This document shows positions 8,803-16,426 of a stretch of 64,000 nucleotides of DNA, in pieces. This DNA comes from Arenibacter sp041392165 (lineage in GTDB: Bacteria; Bacteroidota; Bacteroidia; Flavobacteriales; Flavobacteriaceae): the NCBI GenBank assembly GCA_041392165.1, contig JAWKMN010000001.1:1116001-1180000 (forward strand), written 5' to 3'. Positions within the stretch are counted from its first letter, which is position 1. Each line of letters opens with the position of its first letter. A model generated the notes under the pieces. That model was given only the letters and a program-made list of their open reading frames with translations. It did not search any database and was not told the DNA's origin. The translations under genes were made by a program, and so were the position numbers.

Positions 8803-8850
8803 CCCTTGCACAAACCAAAAATCCCTAAATTGGTAAGAAATAAAAAATAA
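8803..8850 (+). repeat. Dispersed repeat, copy 1 (short)
   Basis: Contains CAAAAATCCCTAAATTGG followed by TAAGAAATAAAAAA. It is the short core of an element found four times in 8.8-14.2 kb (others at 9744, 10834 and 13862). All lie on the same strand, next to or inside the palindromic cassette boundaries. Confidence 0.7.
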
Positions 8851-8901
8851 TCCCCATAGTTTAATAAGCATAGAGAGGAAGGCCATACTAATACTGTTGT
8901 A

Positions 8902-8931
8902 CAATCTAACTAAAATTAATTGTTAGTTTAG
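8902..8931 (+). other. attC-like boundary A (start of cassette array)
   Basis: CTAAC and GTTAG form a small hairpin here. The GTT-box GTTAGTTTA at 8922 is nearly complementary (8 of 10 with flanks) to AAAATTAAC at 9681-9689, the left box of the next boundary. That pairing marks 8922 as the likely left end of the cassette holding the 8996-9682 gene. This is the weakest palindrome of the set. Confidence 0.35.
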
Positions 8932-8995
8932 ATCCATAAAGGATATAAACATAATGACCATATCTAATCATTGAGGTTGATTTTGAAATTATAAT

Positions 8996-9682
8996 ATGAA
9001 AATAGTCTTGTCCATTGTTTTACTTCACTTTTTCTTAAACGGAATATACTCTCAAATGAAGGAAAATTATTATGATAGAGCTGGACATTTTGTAATTAAA
9101 AAGCATTCATATATTTCTGAAAACTATTCGTCCGGAGATTTGGAAAATGATTCGGAAAAGAATATCCAAGCTCCATCAAATTTATATCCACCACCACTAC
9201 CACCACCACAAAGCAGGGACGAATGGGATTTTTCCCTTCACTTTTTAATTATGCCAACGTATTATACTCAATATATAGTGCCAAATGACTTCAAAATGGA
9301 TTCGACGGTTACACATGGAGTTTTAGAAATTATTCGGGTGGACAGAAATAGTCTAAACCGGACTGAATTTCAACCCTTACGATTTGAAATATACGAAACA
9401 GAAGAAAATGGACTTAAACCTTTCGATAATTACAAAATCATAAAAGAAAACAGAGCAGATACCAAAATCATTGCCGGTCGTGAATGTTTTCAAGTAATAG
9501 TAGACATTATCTCCAATGGATATTCAATGGAATTGTATGTTACCGAATCCATCGAATTAAATTACCATCCAATAATGAATTTCAAAGAGATTCTCGATAA
9601 ATATTTTCCCCTGTACGTTAGAATTTTTAATGAAAAATTTCCTGATCAAGAATATGACGAGTATATATTTCTGGAATATTAA
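8996..9682 (+). CDS. Hypothetical secreted protein
   Basis: 228 aa. Residues 1-19 look like a Sec signal peptide (KIVLSIVLLHFFLNGIYSQ) without a lipobox, so a periplasmic or secreted location is expected. A short proline run (PPPLPPPQ) lies near residue 65, and the rest is a mixed alpha/beta sequence rich in Asp, Glu and Tyr. I recognise no family. It is the only gene between cassette boundaries A and B1, and its stop codon overlaps the first bases of B1. It is visibly A+T-richer than the housekeeping genes, which fits acquisition by transfer. Confidence 0.75.
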   Translation: MKIVLSIVLLHFFLNGIYSQMKENYYDRAGHFVIKKHSYISENYSSGDLENDSEKNIQAPSNLYPPPLPPPQSRDEWDFSLHFLIMPTYYTQYIVPNDFKMDSTVTHGVLEIIRVDRNSLNRTEFQPLRFEIYETEENGLKPFDNYKIIKENRADTKIIAGRECFQVIVDIISNGYSMELYVTESIELNYHPIMNFKEILDKYFPLYVRIFNEKFPDQEYDEYIFLEY

Positions 9683-9881
9683 AATTAACCACAACACCAG
9701 TAACCGTTACCCAAGTTCTCAATTTATAGAAAATCCAGCTTAATTCCCTCGGTAATCAGTGCCACCCACCCCGTTTTAAAATGTTCTATTTAGGGAAGAA
9801 AAGAAAAATTCCCTTCATAAACCAAAAATCCCTGAATTGGTAAGAAATAAAAAAGATCAAAATCCTATAACACAGTTAGCA
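9681..9881 (+). other. attC-like site B1 carrying repeat copy 2
   Basis: The left box AAAATTAAC (9681-9689) is complementary to the cassette opening GTTAGTTTA at 8922. The right end is AATCCTATAACACA followed by the GTT-box GTTAGCA (9875-9881). Most of the interior is the dispersed repeat, as in sites C and E, whose right ends read almost the same (AATC-nTATACAAT-n-GTT). Confidence 0.45.
9744..9858 (+). repeat. Dispersed repeat, copy 2
   Basis: Aligns with copy 4 (from 13862) over the blocks GTGCCACCCACCCCGTTTT, ATGTTCTATTTAGGGAAG and AAAAATCCCTGAATTGG, then ends before the longer downstream part kept by copies 3 and 4. Confidence 0.75.
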
Positions 9882-9922
9882 CAAAACCGACACCACATAG
9901 TTGAAGGGGCAAACCAAAAAAC

Positions 9923-9986
9923 TGTGCTCTTGGCTTACGTGATTTAATCATTTAGTGTTATATGGCACTTAAGCCGAACGTTGGCT
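9923..9986 (+). other. attC-like site B2, closing a gene-less mini-cassette
   Basis: Stem GGCTTACGTG (9932-9941) with GGCACTTAAGCC (9964-9975), then GAAC and the GTT-box GTTGGCT (9980-9986). The outer left box TGTGCT (9923-9928) is complementary to AGCACA in the preceding opening GTTAGCACA at 9875. The segment 9875-9980 is about 105 bases and holds no gene. Confidence 0.55.
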
Positions 9987-10074
9987 GAAATGTCATAACA
10001 TTGACATAATAATGACGCAACAACTAGAACAACGTAAGAATATCTTTGCTGTGTAATCATTAAAAGAGTTAAAA

Positions 10075-10692
10075 ATGAATAATCAAAACTTAGCAATTAA
10101 AATCAAAGACTTACGAAGCAGAAAAGGATTTTCTCAAGAGCAACTATCGGAAGAATCCAAATTAAGTTTAAGGACCATTCAAAGAATCGAAAAAGGTGAA
10201 TCGATCCCCAGAGGGGATACGTTGATAAAATTAACACAAGCCCTTGGAGTAACGCCGGACGACCTATTAGAATGGACAGCTATTGAAGATAGAGGATATC
10301 TGACTCTTTTGAACCTAAGTGCCTTAACAGGGCTATTGTTTAATCCATTATTAGGAATAATAATCCCGTTGGTAATGTGGGTATTGAAAAAAGACAAAAT
10401 AAAATTTGTAGACAATTATGGAAAAAAAATAATCAGTTTTCAGATAACTTGGACTTTGTTAATATATTCCATTATAGTGGTAGCAACTAAAGGTTCGTAT
10501 TTTAGATTTGATTTGAACCTTTTTGATATAGTAATAGCCTTAATCAATTTTAGAATGGATAAAGAAATAATCTATGTTGTTATTACTGGAATTCTATATG
10601 CATATAATCTTATATTAATTTTTAAAAATTTTATAAGGATAAAAAAGGGAAAACAGAGTTGGTATTTGCCTGCAATCTCATTTTTGAAATAA
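10075..10692 (+). CDS. HTH_3 regulator fused to a membrane domain (DUF4870-like)
   Basis: 205 aa. Residues 1-70 are a Cro/C1-type helix-turn-helix: IKDLRSRKGFSQEQLSEESKLSLRTIQRIEKGESIPRGDTL. The remainder has about four hydrophobic segments (around 77-98, 115-135, 140-155 and 158-180). These include GLLFNPLLGIIIPLVMW and KDKIKFVDNYGKKIISFQITW, the pattern of DUF4870 membrane domains. It could be a membrane-tethered DNA-binding protein. It lies alone between boundaries B2 and C and is A+T-rich. Targets and signal are unknown. Confidence 0.85.
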   Translation: MNNQNLAIKIKDLRSRKGFSQEQLSEESKLSLRTIQRIEKGESIPRGDTLIKLTQALGVTPDDLLEWTAIEDRGYLTLLNLSALTGLLFNPLLGIIIPLVMWVLKKDKIKFVDNYGKKIISFQITWTLLIYSIIVVATKGSYFRFDLNLFDIVIALINFRMDKEIIYVVITGILYAYNLILIFKNFIRIKKGKQSWYLPAISFLK

Positions 10693-10770
10693 AATAAGGG
10701 TCACCGCAATAATAACACTTCCTGGCCTTCCCTACCACTCCCTATAAAAACATATAGTACTCTAACTTGG

Positions 10771-11046
10771 CAGGCCAACCATAGATTAGGCAGTCTCAAA
10801 TGCCGCTCCGGTTTTGCCACTTTGCATATATTAACTAAAAGTCCCTAAATAGGAAGAAATAAAAAGCATTGAACCCTTTGGAATAGTAAGGGACGAAAGG
10901 AAGGCTAAATTAACATATCTCTTCCTCCCGGACTCCTTTAAACAAATAAGCTAGAAATTTAGCCGTATTACAAGCAACCCATTTTTTTGTTACATTGTAG
11001 CTATAAAAGGAATATACACACTAGTAATCCTATACAATCGTTGGCA
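10771..11046 (+). other. attC-like site C carrying repeat copy 3
   Basis: The left arm CAGGCCAACCATAGATTAGG (10771-10790) mirrors the right arm TAATCCTATACAATCGTTGG (11025-11044). The left box CAGGCCAAC matches the reverse complement of the opening GTTGGCTG at 9980 with one extra base. The GTT-box is GTTGGCA at 11040-11046. Repeat copy 3 fills most of the interior, making this site much longer than usual attC sites. Confidence 0.55.
10834..11042 (+). repeat. Dispersed repeat, copy 3
   Basis: About 200 bases, highly similar to copy 4 (from about 13935): shared blocks include AACCCTTTGGAATAGTAAGG, GACGAAAGGAAGGCTAAATT, CTCTTCCTCCCGGACTCCTT and ACAAGCAACCCATTTTTTTG. The two differ by a few substitutions and one 3-base difference in the GTAGTAGC region. 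Confidence 0.9.
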
Positions 11047-11083
11047 TTCATACTACAGAGCCCGATAGACAAACATTCTAAAT

Positions 11084-12684
11084 ATGAAAATAAAAAAGAT
11101 TTCAATAAATAAGTTCAAACGATTTACAGATTTGGAAATAACTGACATACCAGAATCTGCAAGGTTAATAGTATTAGTCGGACCAAATGGAAGTGGAAAA
11201 ACTTCGCTTTTTGAAGCATTTAATCACTATTATCAATTAAGTGGATATGGACAGCCTGGGGTTCAGGATTATTTTGAAAAAAAAGCGATACACCTATAAC
11301 TGGAAATTGGTATAATAATCGTGTTAAGATTGACTTTCATAATAATGCAGCTATTAACGGACAACAACTTCAAGGTAAGTTTTACTTCAGGTCTGCTTAT
11401 AGAAATGAACCTGATTTTACGGTCAATCGTTTACAAAAACAAAACAGTCCAATTACTCATATCAAGTTACAAAATTTGATGCAAAACGATTTGACGGTAT
11501 CTGAAAACTATCAACGACTTGTTGCTCAAACTTTGGCTGGAGTTTATAAAACTTCAAATGATGATAAATCGGTTCAAGAACTACGAGAGGAGCTTATTGG
11601 AAAGGTAAAGCATTCACTTTCAACAATATTTAATGATTTAAATTTAAGTTCAATTGGAGACCCTCTTTCAAATGGCAGCTTCTTTTTTGAAAAGGGGACT
11701 TCGAAAGATTTTCATTATAAAAATTTATCAGCTGGAGAAAAATCTGTATTTGATTTAGTACTTGACATGATTATAAAATCAACTTATTATTCTGATGCAG
11801 TATTTTGTATTGATGAACCAGAAGCTCATATGCATACAAGATTGCAATCAAAAGTATTAGCAGAACTCTATAATCTAATTCCTGCAAACTCACAATTATG
11901 GATTTCAACACATTCAATTGGCATGTTAAAGCAAGCCGAGATCATAGAACAAGCCAACTCTGGAACAGTAGTCTTTTTAGATTTTGCTAATAGAGATTTT
12001 GATTTAACCGAAGTAATGAAACCAGCACCTATAAATAAAGCAATTTGGGATAGATTTTTTGACTTGGCTTTTGCAGATTTCTCACAACTAATAGCACCTA
12101 ATAGAGTCGTATTTTGCGAAGGAACTTCTCAAGGAAGAAAATATAAAGATTTTGATGCTCAGATTTATGGTAGAATTTTTGAGCAAAAATATCATGAAAC
12201 GAAATTTCTTTCTATTGGTTCTAGTTCAGAACTTGAGAATATTGAAAATCAATCAGTAAAAATTGTTTCCAATATTCTTAAATCTTCTTCAATTGTTAAA
12301 TTCATAGACAGAGACGATAAAAGCCCTCAAGAAGTCCAAGAACTTTTAGCCAAAGGCATAAAAACATCAAATCGCAGACATATTGAAAGTTACCTTTTTG
12401 ACGATGAATTAATAACTAAGCTTTGTAATTCTAATGGAAAACCAGAACTTGTACAAGATTGTTTAAATGCAAAAACTCAGGCAATTCAGGATAGTATTGG
12501 ACGTGGGAACCCAGCGGATGATATTAAATCTGCAAGTGGAAATATTTTCACCGAAATAAAGAGAATTTTAGGTTTAACCCAATGTGGCAATAACAAGTGT
12601 GCATTTATTAGAGATACAATGACACCATTAGTAACTGAAGATACTACAGTTTATCAGGAATTGGAAAATGAAATATTCAATTAA
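11084..12684 (+). pseudogene. OLD-like AAA ATPase with TOPRIM-like domain, split by a frameshift
   Basis: Two frames make one protein of about 530 aa. The first (11084-11299) gives the SMC/ABC-type N-terminus KKISINKFKRFTDL with Walker A GPNGSGKTS. The second continues with RSAYRNEPDF, ABC signature LSAGEKSVFDLVLD, Walker B AVFCIDEPEAHMHTRLQ and switch histidine WISTHS. It ends in a C-terminal domain (VVFCEGTSQG, VKFIDRDDKS) resembling TOPRIM nucleases of OLD-family ATPases. The frame changes by -1 at a run of eight A (11274-11283). This could be decay, sequencing error or slippage. Families of this build often act in phage defence; that role here is inference. Confidence 0.75.
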
Positions 12685-12694
12685 AAAAGTACGA

Positions 12695-12828
12695 AATGCC
12701 AACACACGGTATAGCAAATAAGGGTTTCAGTGGTTTTCGAAGTATTGTTTCCCGCTTCAACTTAAGTAACGGTGGATACGAACGCAGTCCGCAATCCCTT
12801 ACTTGCCATACCGTAAAACGTTGTGTGC
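12695..12828 (+). other. attC-like site D (clearest palindrome)
   Basis: ACGGTATAGCAAATAAGGG (12706-12724) pairs with CCCTTACTTGCCATACCGT (12796-12814) at 17 of 19 positions, around a 71-base loop. The outer left box AATGCCAAC (12695-12703) is the exact complement of GTTGGCATT at 11040, which opens this cassette. The site ends in the GTT-box GTTGTGT at 12820-12826. Confidence 0.7.
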
Positions 12829-12834
12829 AAGCGA

Positions 12835-13014
12835 ATGGCAGGTGAAATTCTTCAAAAATTTTCAACTTATCGAGTTCAATTAGCTATTGCGGGGAATTTT
12901 TCGACATTCAATAGCAAGAGCCTGAAAGATTTCATTTATGAAAGCAAAAAGGGAAACCAAATTAGCTTTGTTTCATCAACGAATGAAACATTGACAAAAT
13001 TGTCAGGGAAGTGA
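12835..13014 (+). pseudogene. 3' fragment of a DUF4180 gene, cut at the cassette boundary
   Basis: The frame MAGEILQKFSTYRVQLAIAGNF...SKSLKDFIYES (59 codons from ATG 12835, open to GTG 12823) matches the C-terminal half of DUF4180 proteins, usually about 115-120 aa. The N-terminal half is absent: the similarity begins only about 15 bases after the GTT-box at 12820. The gene was truncated at or near the boundary. Its stop overlaps the GTG start of the next gene by four bases. Confidence 0.65.
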
Positions 13015-13703
13015 ATGTTACAAAGATAGACATAGAAGCAATTATTGCTGAGCAAATGATTCAAATTCCAAAAGGAACAATAGAATTACGTGATGACAGA
13101 ATAAAAGAAAAATGGACAACAGAGATTAAATCGTTTTTCATTTTAAAATATCCGGTAACACAAGATTTGTATTTAACAGTAACCAATCAAAACCCGAGTA
13201 CATTTCAAGGCGACAAGCTCCCGGTTGAAACAGTTTCTTGGATTGATGCAGTAAGTTTTTGTAACGCTCTTTCTGAATCTTTAGGAAAAGATAAATGCTA
13301 TGAAATTGATTTGGTCACTGAAATTGTAACGCTGAATTCAGAAGCAAATGGATTTCGATTGCCAACAGAAGCAGAATGGCAATTTGCTTGCCAAGCAGGA
13401 ACCAAAGACATTAGATATGGAGTATTAAGTGAAATCGCTTGGTTTAAAGAAAACTCCAATAATCACTCGCAAAAAGTCGGACAAAAAATGCCAAACGATT
13501 GGGGACTGTACGATATGTTGGGAAATGTTTGGGAATGGTGTACGGATATTTATGATGAAACTGTTTACGGTTCTTATCGTGTATTCCGTGGTGGTGGATG
13601 GTGCGACCAAGAAAGAAGTGTTATGGCGACAACTCGAAGAAGAAGCCATCCTTTTTCATTCAAAATTGACGATTTGGGATTTAGAATTGTGAAAAACAAA
13701 TAA
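13011..13703 (+). CDS. SUMF1/EgtB/PvdO-family (formylglycine-generating-enzyme-like) protein
   Basis: 230 aa. It has the FGE-sulfatase fold: YPVTQDLYLTVTNQNPSTFQG, LPVETVSWIDAVSFCNALSE, the family hallmark GFRLPTEAEWQFACQAG, WGLYDMLGNVWEWCTDIY and the ending RVFRGGGWCDQE...RRRSHP...LGFRIVK. Members either oxidise a sulfatase cysteine or have other roles (EgtB-like, or phage/retroelement partners). The paired active-site cysteines of true FGE are not evident. No signal peptide. The start is GTG 13011, overlapping the preceding fragment, or ATG 13056. No sulfatase lies nearby. Confidence 0.85.
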   Translation: MNVTKIDIEAIIAEQMIQIPKGTIELRDDRIKEKWTTEIKSFFILKYPVTQDLYLTVTNQNPSTFQGDKLPVETVSWIDAVSFCNALSESLGKDKCYEIDLVTEIVTLNSEANGFRLPTEAEWQFACQAGTKDIRYGVLSEIAWFKENSNNHSQKVGQKMPNDWGLYDMLGNVWEWCTDIYDETVYGSYRVFRGGGWCDQERSVMATTRRRSHPFSFKIDDLGFRIVKNK

Positions 13704-13750
13704 AATTGCAAAAATATGTAAGTTAATTGAAAAAGAAATGGAATAAAAAC

Positions 13751-14157
13751 TGCCTACAATAACTAAGTCTTCATGTGGTCAGTACGGACCAACATAAACA
13801 CCATATTGTCCAAACCCAGCCCCCCGGTATCCCCTTACCTTAGGGCCTGCCAATTCATAATATATTCCGGTTATTAATGCCACCCATCCCGTTTTGAAAT
13901 GTTCTATTTAGGGAAGAACAGAAAATTATTGCCTCGCACAAAGCAAAAATCCCTAAATTGGAAGAAATAAAAAGTATTGAACCCTTTGGAATAGTAAGGG
14001 ACGAAAGGAAGGCTAAATTAACATATCTCTTCCTCCCGGACTCCTTTATACAAATAAGCAAGAAATTTAGCCATATTACAAGCAACCCATTTTTTTGTTA
14101 CATTGTAGTAGCTATAAAAGGAATATACACACCAGTAATCATATACAATTGTTAGCA
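13751..14157 (+). other. attC-like site E carrying repeat copy 4
   Basis: The right end AATCATATACAATT followed by the GTT-box GTTAGCA (14151-14157) matches the right ends of sites B1 and C. I could not find a convincing left box complementary to the opening GTTGTGTGC at 12820; TGCCTACAATAAC (13751-13763) is the best candidate. The interior holds repeat copy 4. Confidence 0.35.
13862..14157 (+). repeat. Dispersed repeat, copy 4 (longest)
   Basis: About 290 bases that combine the upstream block shared with copy 2 (ATGCCACCCATCCCGTTTTG) and the downstream block shared with copy 3. A frame of 65 codons is open on the + strand (from 13958), but copy 1 and copy 2 break it, so I treat the element as non-coding. 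Confidence 0.85.
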
Positions 14158-14184
14158 GTAAGCATAAAACCGACACAATTGACA

Positions 14185-15174
14185 ATGAAACGATTTATAG
14201 ACGAGAAAGGAACTTTCGAAATAAAAGTTCCAACGACTTGGAAACATTCAATTAAGAATGGCAAAGTACATACTTTTCAAGAATATGAAATTTGGAAATC
14301 AGACGCATTCCAATTGTCAATAAACTTATTAGACACGGAAGAAAAGAGAAACAACTTTAAACACTTAACCAAATTATTAAATGTTGAAAAAATTGGAGAC
14401 TTCGATTTTTATAAGTTATCTGATAGTGGTGATAAAGAATTCACAACAAAAACTTGGATAAAGCAATTTGGGGATAAATCAGTGATTTTTACTTTAACAC
14501 ACCCTAACAATCCAGATAAAGACCTTGACAATCGAACAATCTTGGAGAAAGTGGAAACTGTTCATTCGATACTGAAAGAATTTAAACTTATAGAAGAAGG
14601 GAAGAGTATAGATGCGATAAACTCATATAGATTTGATATGTTTTTGCAAGGTGTTGGTGCGACTGCCTTGATTTTAAGTAAAGCAATAGAAAACAAAGCC
14701 TTTATTGAAGCAACTTGTCTTTTAGCAAATCAAATTGATGCACTTTTAAGAACTGGTATCGTTCTGAAAAACCAAATAACAAATAACAATAGTGAAATTG
14801 AAGCCGAATGGATTTATCAAGGACTAACTGACAAGAAAAAATCAGAAAAGGATATTTACAAAAAAGCACTTGATTTAGGAATTATAGATCAATCAACATT
14901 TGACGAACTCTATGTTCTCTATGATGACAGAAATAGAGTAATTCATAGATTTATCATTTCTGAGATTACATTAGCAGAAGTTGAAGAAATTGCATTCAAG
15001 TATTATCAAAAACAACAAGCAATTAACAAAATAATATTTGGCCTTGAGAGTGAGCAAATAAAGTTAAATATTGGAATGACAAGAATTGATAACGACAAAC
15101 AAAGTGACGAAAACCACCTGGACTTTATTAAAGGAAAGATTGGAAAACAAAATTACTTTGACGATAAGAAGTAG
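14185..15174 (+). CDS. Hypothetical protein with HEPN-like RX4H motif
   Basis: 329 aa, soluble. The N-terminal 125 residues (MKRFIDEKGTFEIKVPTTWKHSI...) look like a small beta-rich domain similar to PsbP/DUF1795-type folds. The C-terminal part (about 150-290) is helical and contains LYDDRNRVIHRF, an R-x4-H motif preceded by acidic residues, as in HEPN RNase domains. ATG 14185 follows the cassette boundary by about 30 bases; the longer frame from 14095 runs back into the repeat and is rejected. It is the only gene in its segment. A toxin or defence role would fit HEPN but is inference. Confidence 0.7.
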   Translation: MKRFIDEKGTFEIKVPTTWKHSIKNGKVHTFQEYEIWKSDAFQLSINLLDTEEKRNNFKHLTKLLNVEKIGDFDFYKLSDSGDKEFTTKTWIKQFGDKSVIFTLTHPNNPDKDLDNRTILEKVETVHSILKEFKLIEEGKSIDAINSYRFDMFLQGVGATALILSKAIENKAFIEATCLLANQIDALLRTGIVLKNQITNNNSEIEAEWIYQGLTDKKKSEKDIYKKALDLGIIDQSTFDELYVLYDDRNRVIHRFIISEITLAEVEEIAFKYYQKQQAINKIIFGLESEQIKLNIGMTRIDNDKQSDENHLDFIKGKIGKQNYFDDKK

Positions 15175-15177
15175 AAT

Positions 15178-15315
15178 GCCTACTGCGAGCAGCACCTACC
15201 CAAAAGAGGCGGTTCAGTGGTTAAATCAAGCTTTGTGCTTCTATCAAAGTTTGTGCTTGGTTGACAGTGAAGTGCTCCGAAATTGCCACCTTCGGGTAGC
15301 TGCAAAACGTTGTGC
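15178..15315 (+). other. attC-like site F
   Basis: CCTACCCAAAAGAGGCGGTTC-like left arm (15195-15215) pairs imperfectly with the right arm 15279-15303 (ATTGCCACCTTCGGGTAGC). The site ends in AAAACGTTGTGC with the GTT-box at 15309-15315. The outer left box GCCTACTGCGAGC (15178-15190) matches the complement of the opening GTTAGCAGTAAGC at 14151 at 10 of 13 positions. Confidence 0.6.
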
Positions 15316-15341
15316 AGCATTTGTGAAAAGACACCCAGAAA

Positions 15342-15926
15342 ATGAAAAACTTAAAAACATTATGCCTAATCGGACTGATTTTATTTGTAATCAGTTACTT
15401 CTTTTTTGCCCAAGGTTCTTTGAGTACACAAAAAAATATCGATCTAGCCCATTGGTTTAATCTAATTGGAGCTGTATTCCTCTTTACATTTAATTTCGTA
15501 TTCCCAAAAAACAAACTGAATTCGATAGCTTCCGTTTTGACTGCAATAGGAGTTATTGCCCACATAGGACTTTGCACAATCGATTTTATAATGTGGAGTT
15601 TTGGAGATAACGATATTGGCAGAAATAAATTGAGTGAGCAAATAAGTAATACACCATCTATTTTATATCCCTTTGTCATAGTAGGACCATCTTTTCTTTT
15701 TTTAGGATTGGCTGTTCATGCTCTAAATTTTTTGAAAACAAATCCAATAAGTTCACTTATGGTAATAATCGGCGGACCATTTGTCGGACTATCATACTTT
15801 ATATGGAACAATGGGACTTTAATGTTATTGAGCTGTCTTGTGTTTGCAATTGGATTGGCTCAACTACTGTATAGAAATCAATCGGAAAATTGGAATAAAA
15901 ATAGAGTTGATGCCCGAACTGAATAA
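15342..15926 (+). CDS. Hypothetical membrane protein
   Basis: 194 aa with about six hydrophobic segments (around 5-24, 40-55, 62-84, 107-127, 135-153 and 158-175). It begins MKNLKTLCLIGLILFVISYF 33 bases after the GTT-box of site F. It resembles small multi-pass membrane proteins of the DUF998/DUF4386 type, but I cannot place it with certainty. The C-terminal 20 residues are hydrophilic. It is a single gene in its segment and A+T-rich. Confidence 0.75.
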   Translation: MKNLKTLCLIGLILFVISYFFFAQGSLSTQKNIDLAHWFNLIGAVFLFTFNFVFPKNKLNSIASVLTAIGVIAHIGLCTIDFIMWSFGDNDIGRNKLSEQISNTPSILYPFVIVGPSFLFLGLAVHALNFLKTNPISSLMVIIGGPFVGLSYFIWNNGTLMLLSCLVFAIGLAQLLYRNQSENWNKNRVDARTE

Positions 15927-15940
15927 TATTGAACGGAAAG

Positions 15941-16201
15941 TTAAAATATAAAAACGTTGCATAATAACATTGTGTCAAAGCAACGATGTGCGTGGTATCC
16001 ACAACAACCGGCCTCATAAGTGCTGGAAACATCATAATCTGGATAATGTTTGGTCACATATTCATAGAGCAATTCGGCATGGGGCTGCATGTTAAAAGTC
16101 TTGCCGGATGACAGATCGGTGGCACAATGTACCTTCCAACTACGTTTGTGTATGTCAATACCAAAGAATAACTTAGGTGTGGCAGTAATTTGAGTGTTCA
16201 T
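15941..16201 (-). pseudogene. IS110-family transposase, N-terminal fragment
   Basis: The 86-codon frame begins MNTQITATPKLFFGIDIHKRSWKV, the start of IS110-type (DEDD) transposases: FGIDIHK carries the first catalytic Asp, and TYEAGCCGYHAHR is the conserved second block. Similarity ends at about residue 75, where the frame runs into unrelated sequence (DTMLLCNVFIF), so three quarters of the gene is missing. The break lies just after AAAACGTTGCATAA (about 15948-15961), which itself looks like a cassette-type right end. Confidence 0.8.
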
Positions 16202-16256
16202 ATCTTTAATTTTTAGTTTATCTTAAAGATACTCGACTTACTGCTTTTACATAGAT

Positions 16257-16397
16257 GCTATGATTCCGTCCTGCCCTATCCGAAAGAGAAAATTCATTAC
16301 CTTTAAGCTGGCACGATCCCGATCCTGAAAATTCTAACGCCTGCCTAACGGCCAGGCAAAAAATTCCCGGACCGAAATCATAGCCCAACCGTTAGCA
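16257..16397 (+). other. attC-like site G
   Basis: GCTATGATTCCGTCC (16257-16271) pairs with GGACCGAAATCATAGC (16369-16384), followed by CCAACC and the GTT-box GTTAGCA (16391-16397). No left box complementary to GTTGTGC (15309) was found. The IS110 remnant lies between the gene and this site and may have removed it. Confidence 0.5.
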
Positions 16398-16426
16398 GCA
16401 ATGGTAGGACGACACCCACAGCAACA

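Noticed and set aside
13958..14155. 65-codon frame inside repeat copy 4
   Set aside because: The frame is not kept in copies 1 and 2 of the repeat and has no recognisable features; it ends at the cassette GTT-box.
15200..15290. Repeated CTTTGTGCTT units as a possible CRISPR-like or regulatory repeat
   Set aside because: Only two imperfect copies, inside the loop of palindrome F. No CRISPR array or cas gene was noticed anywhere in the window.
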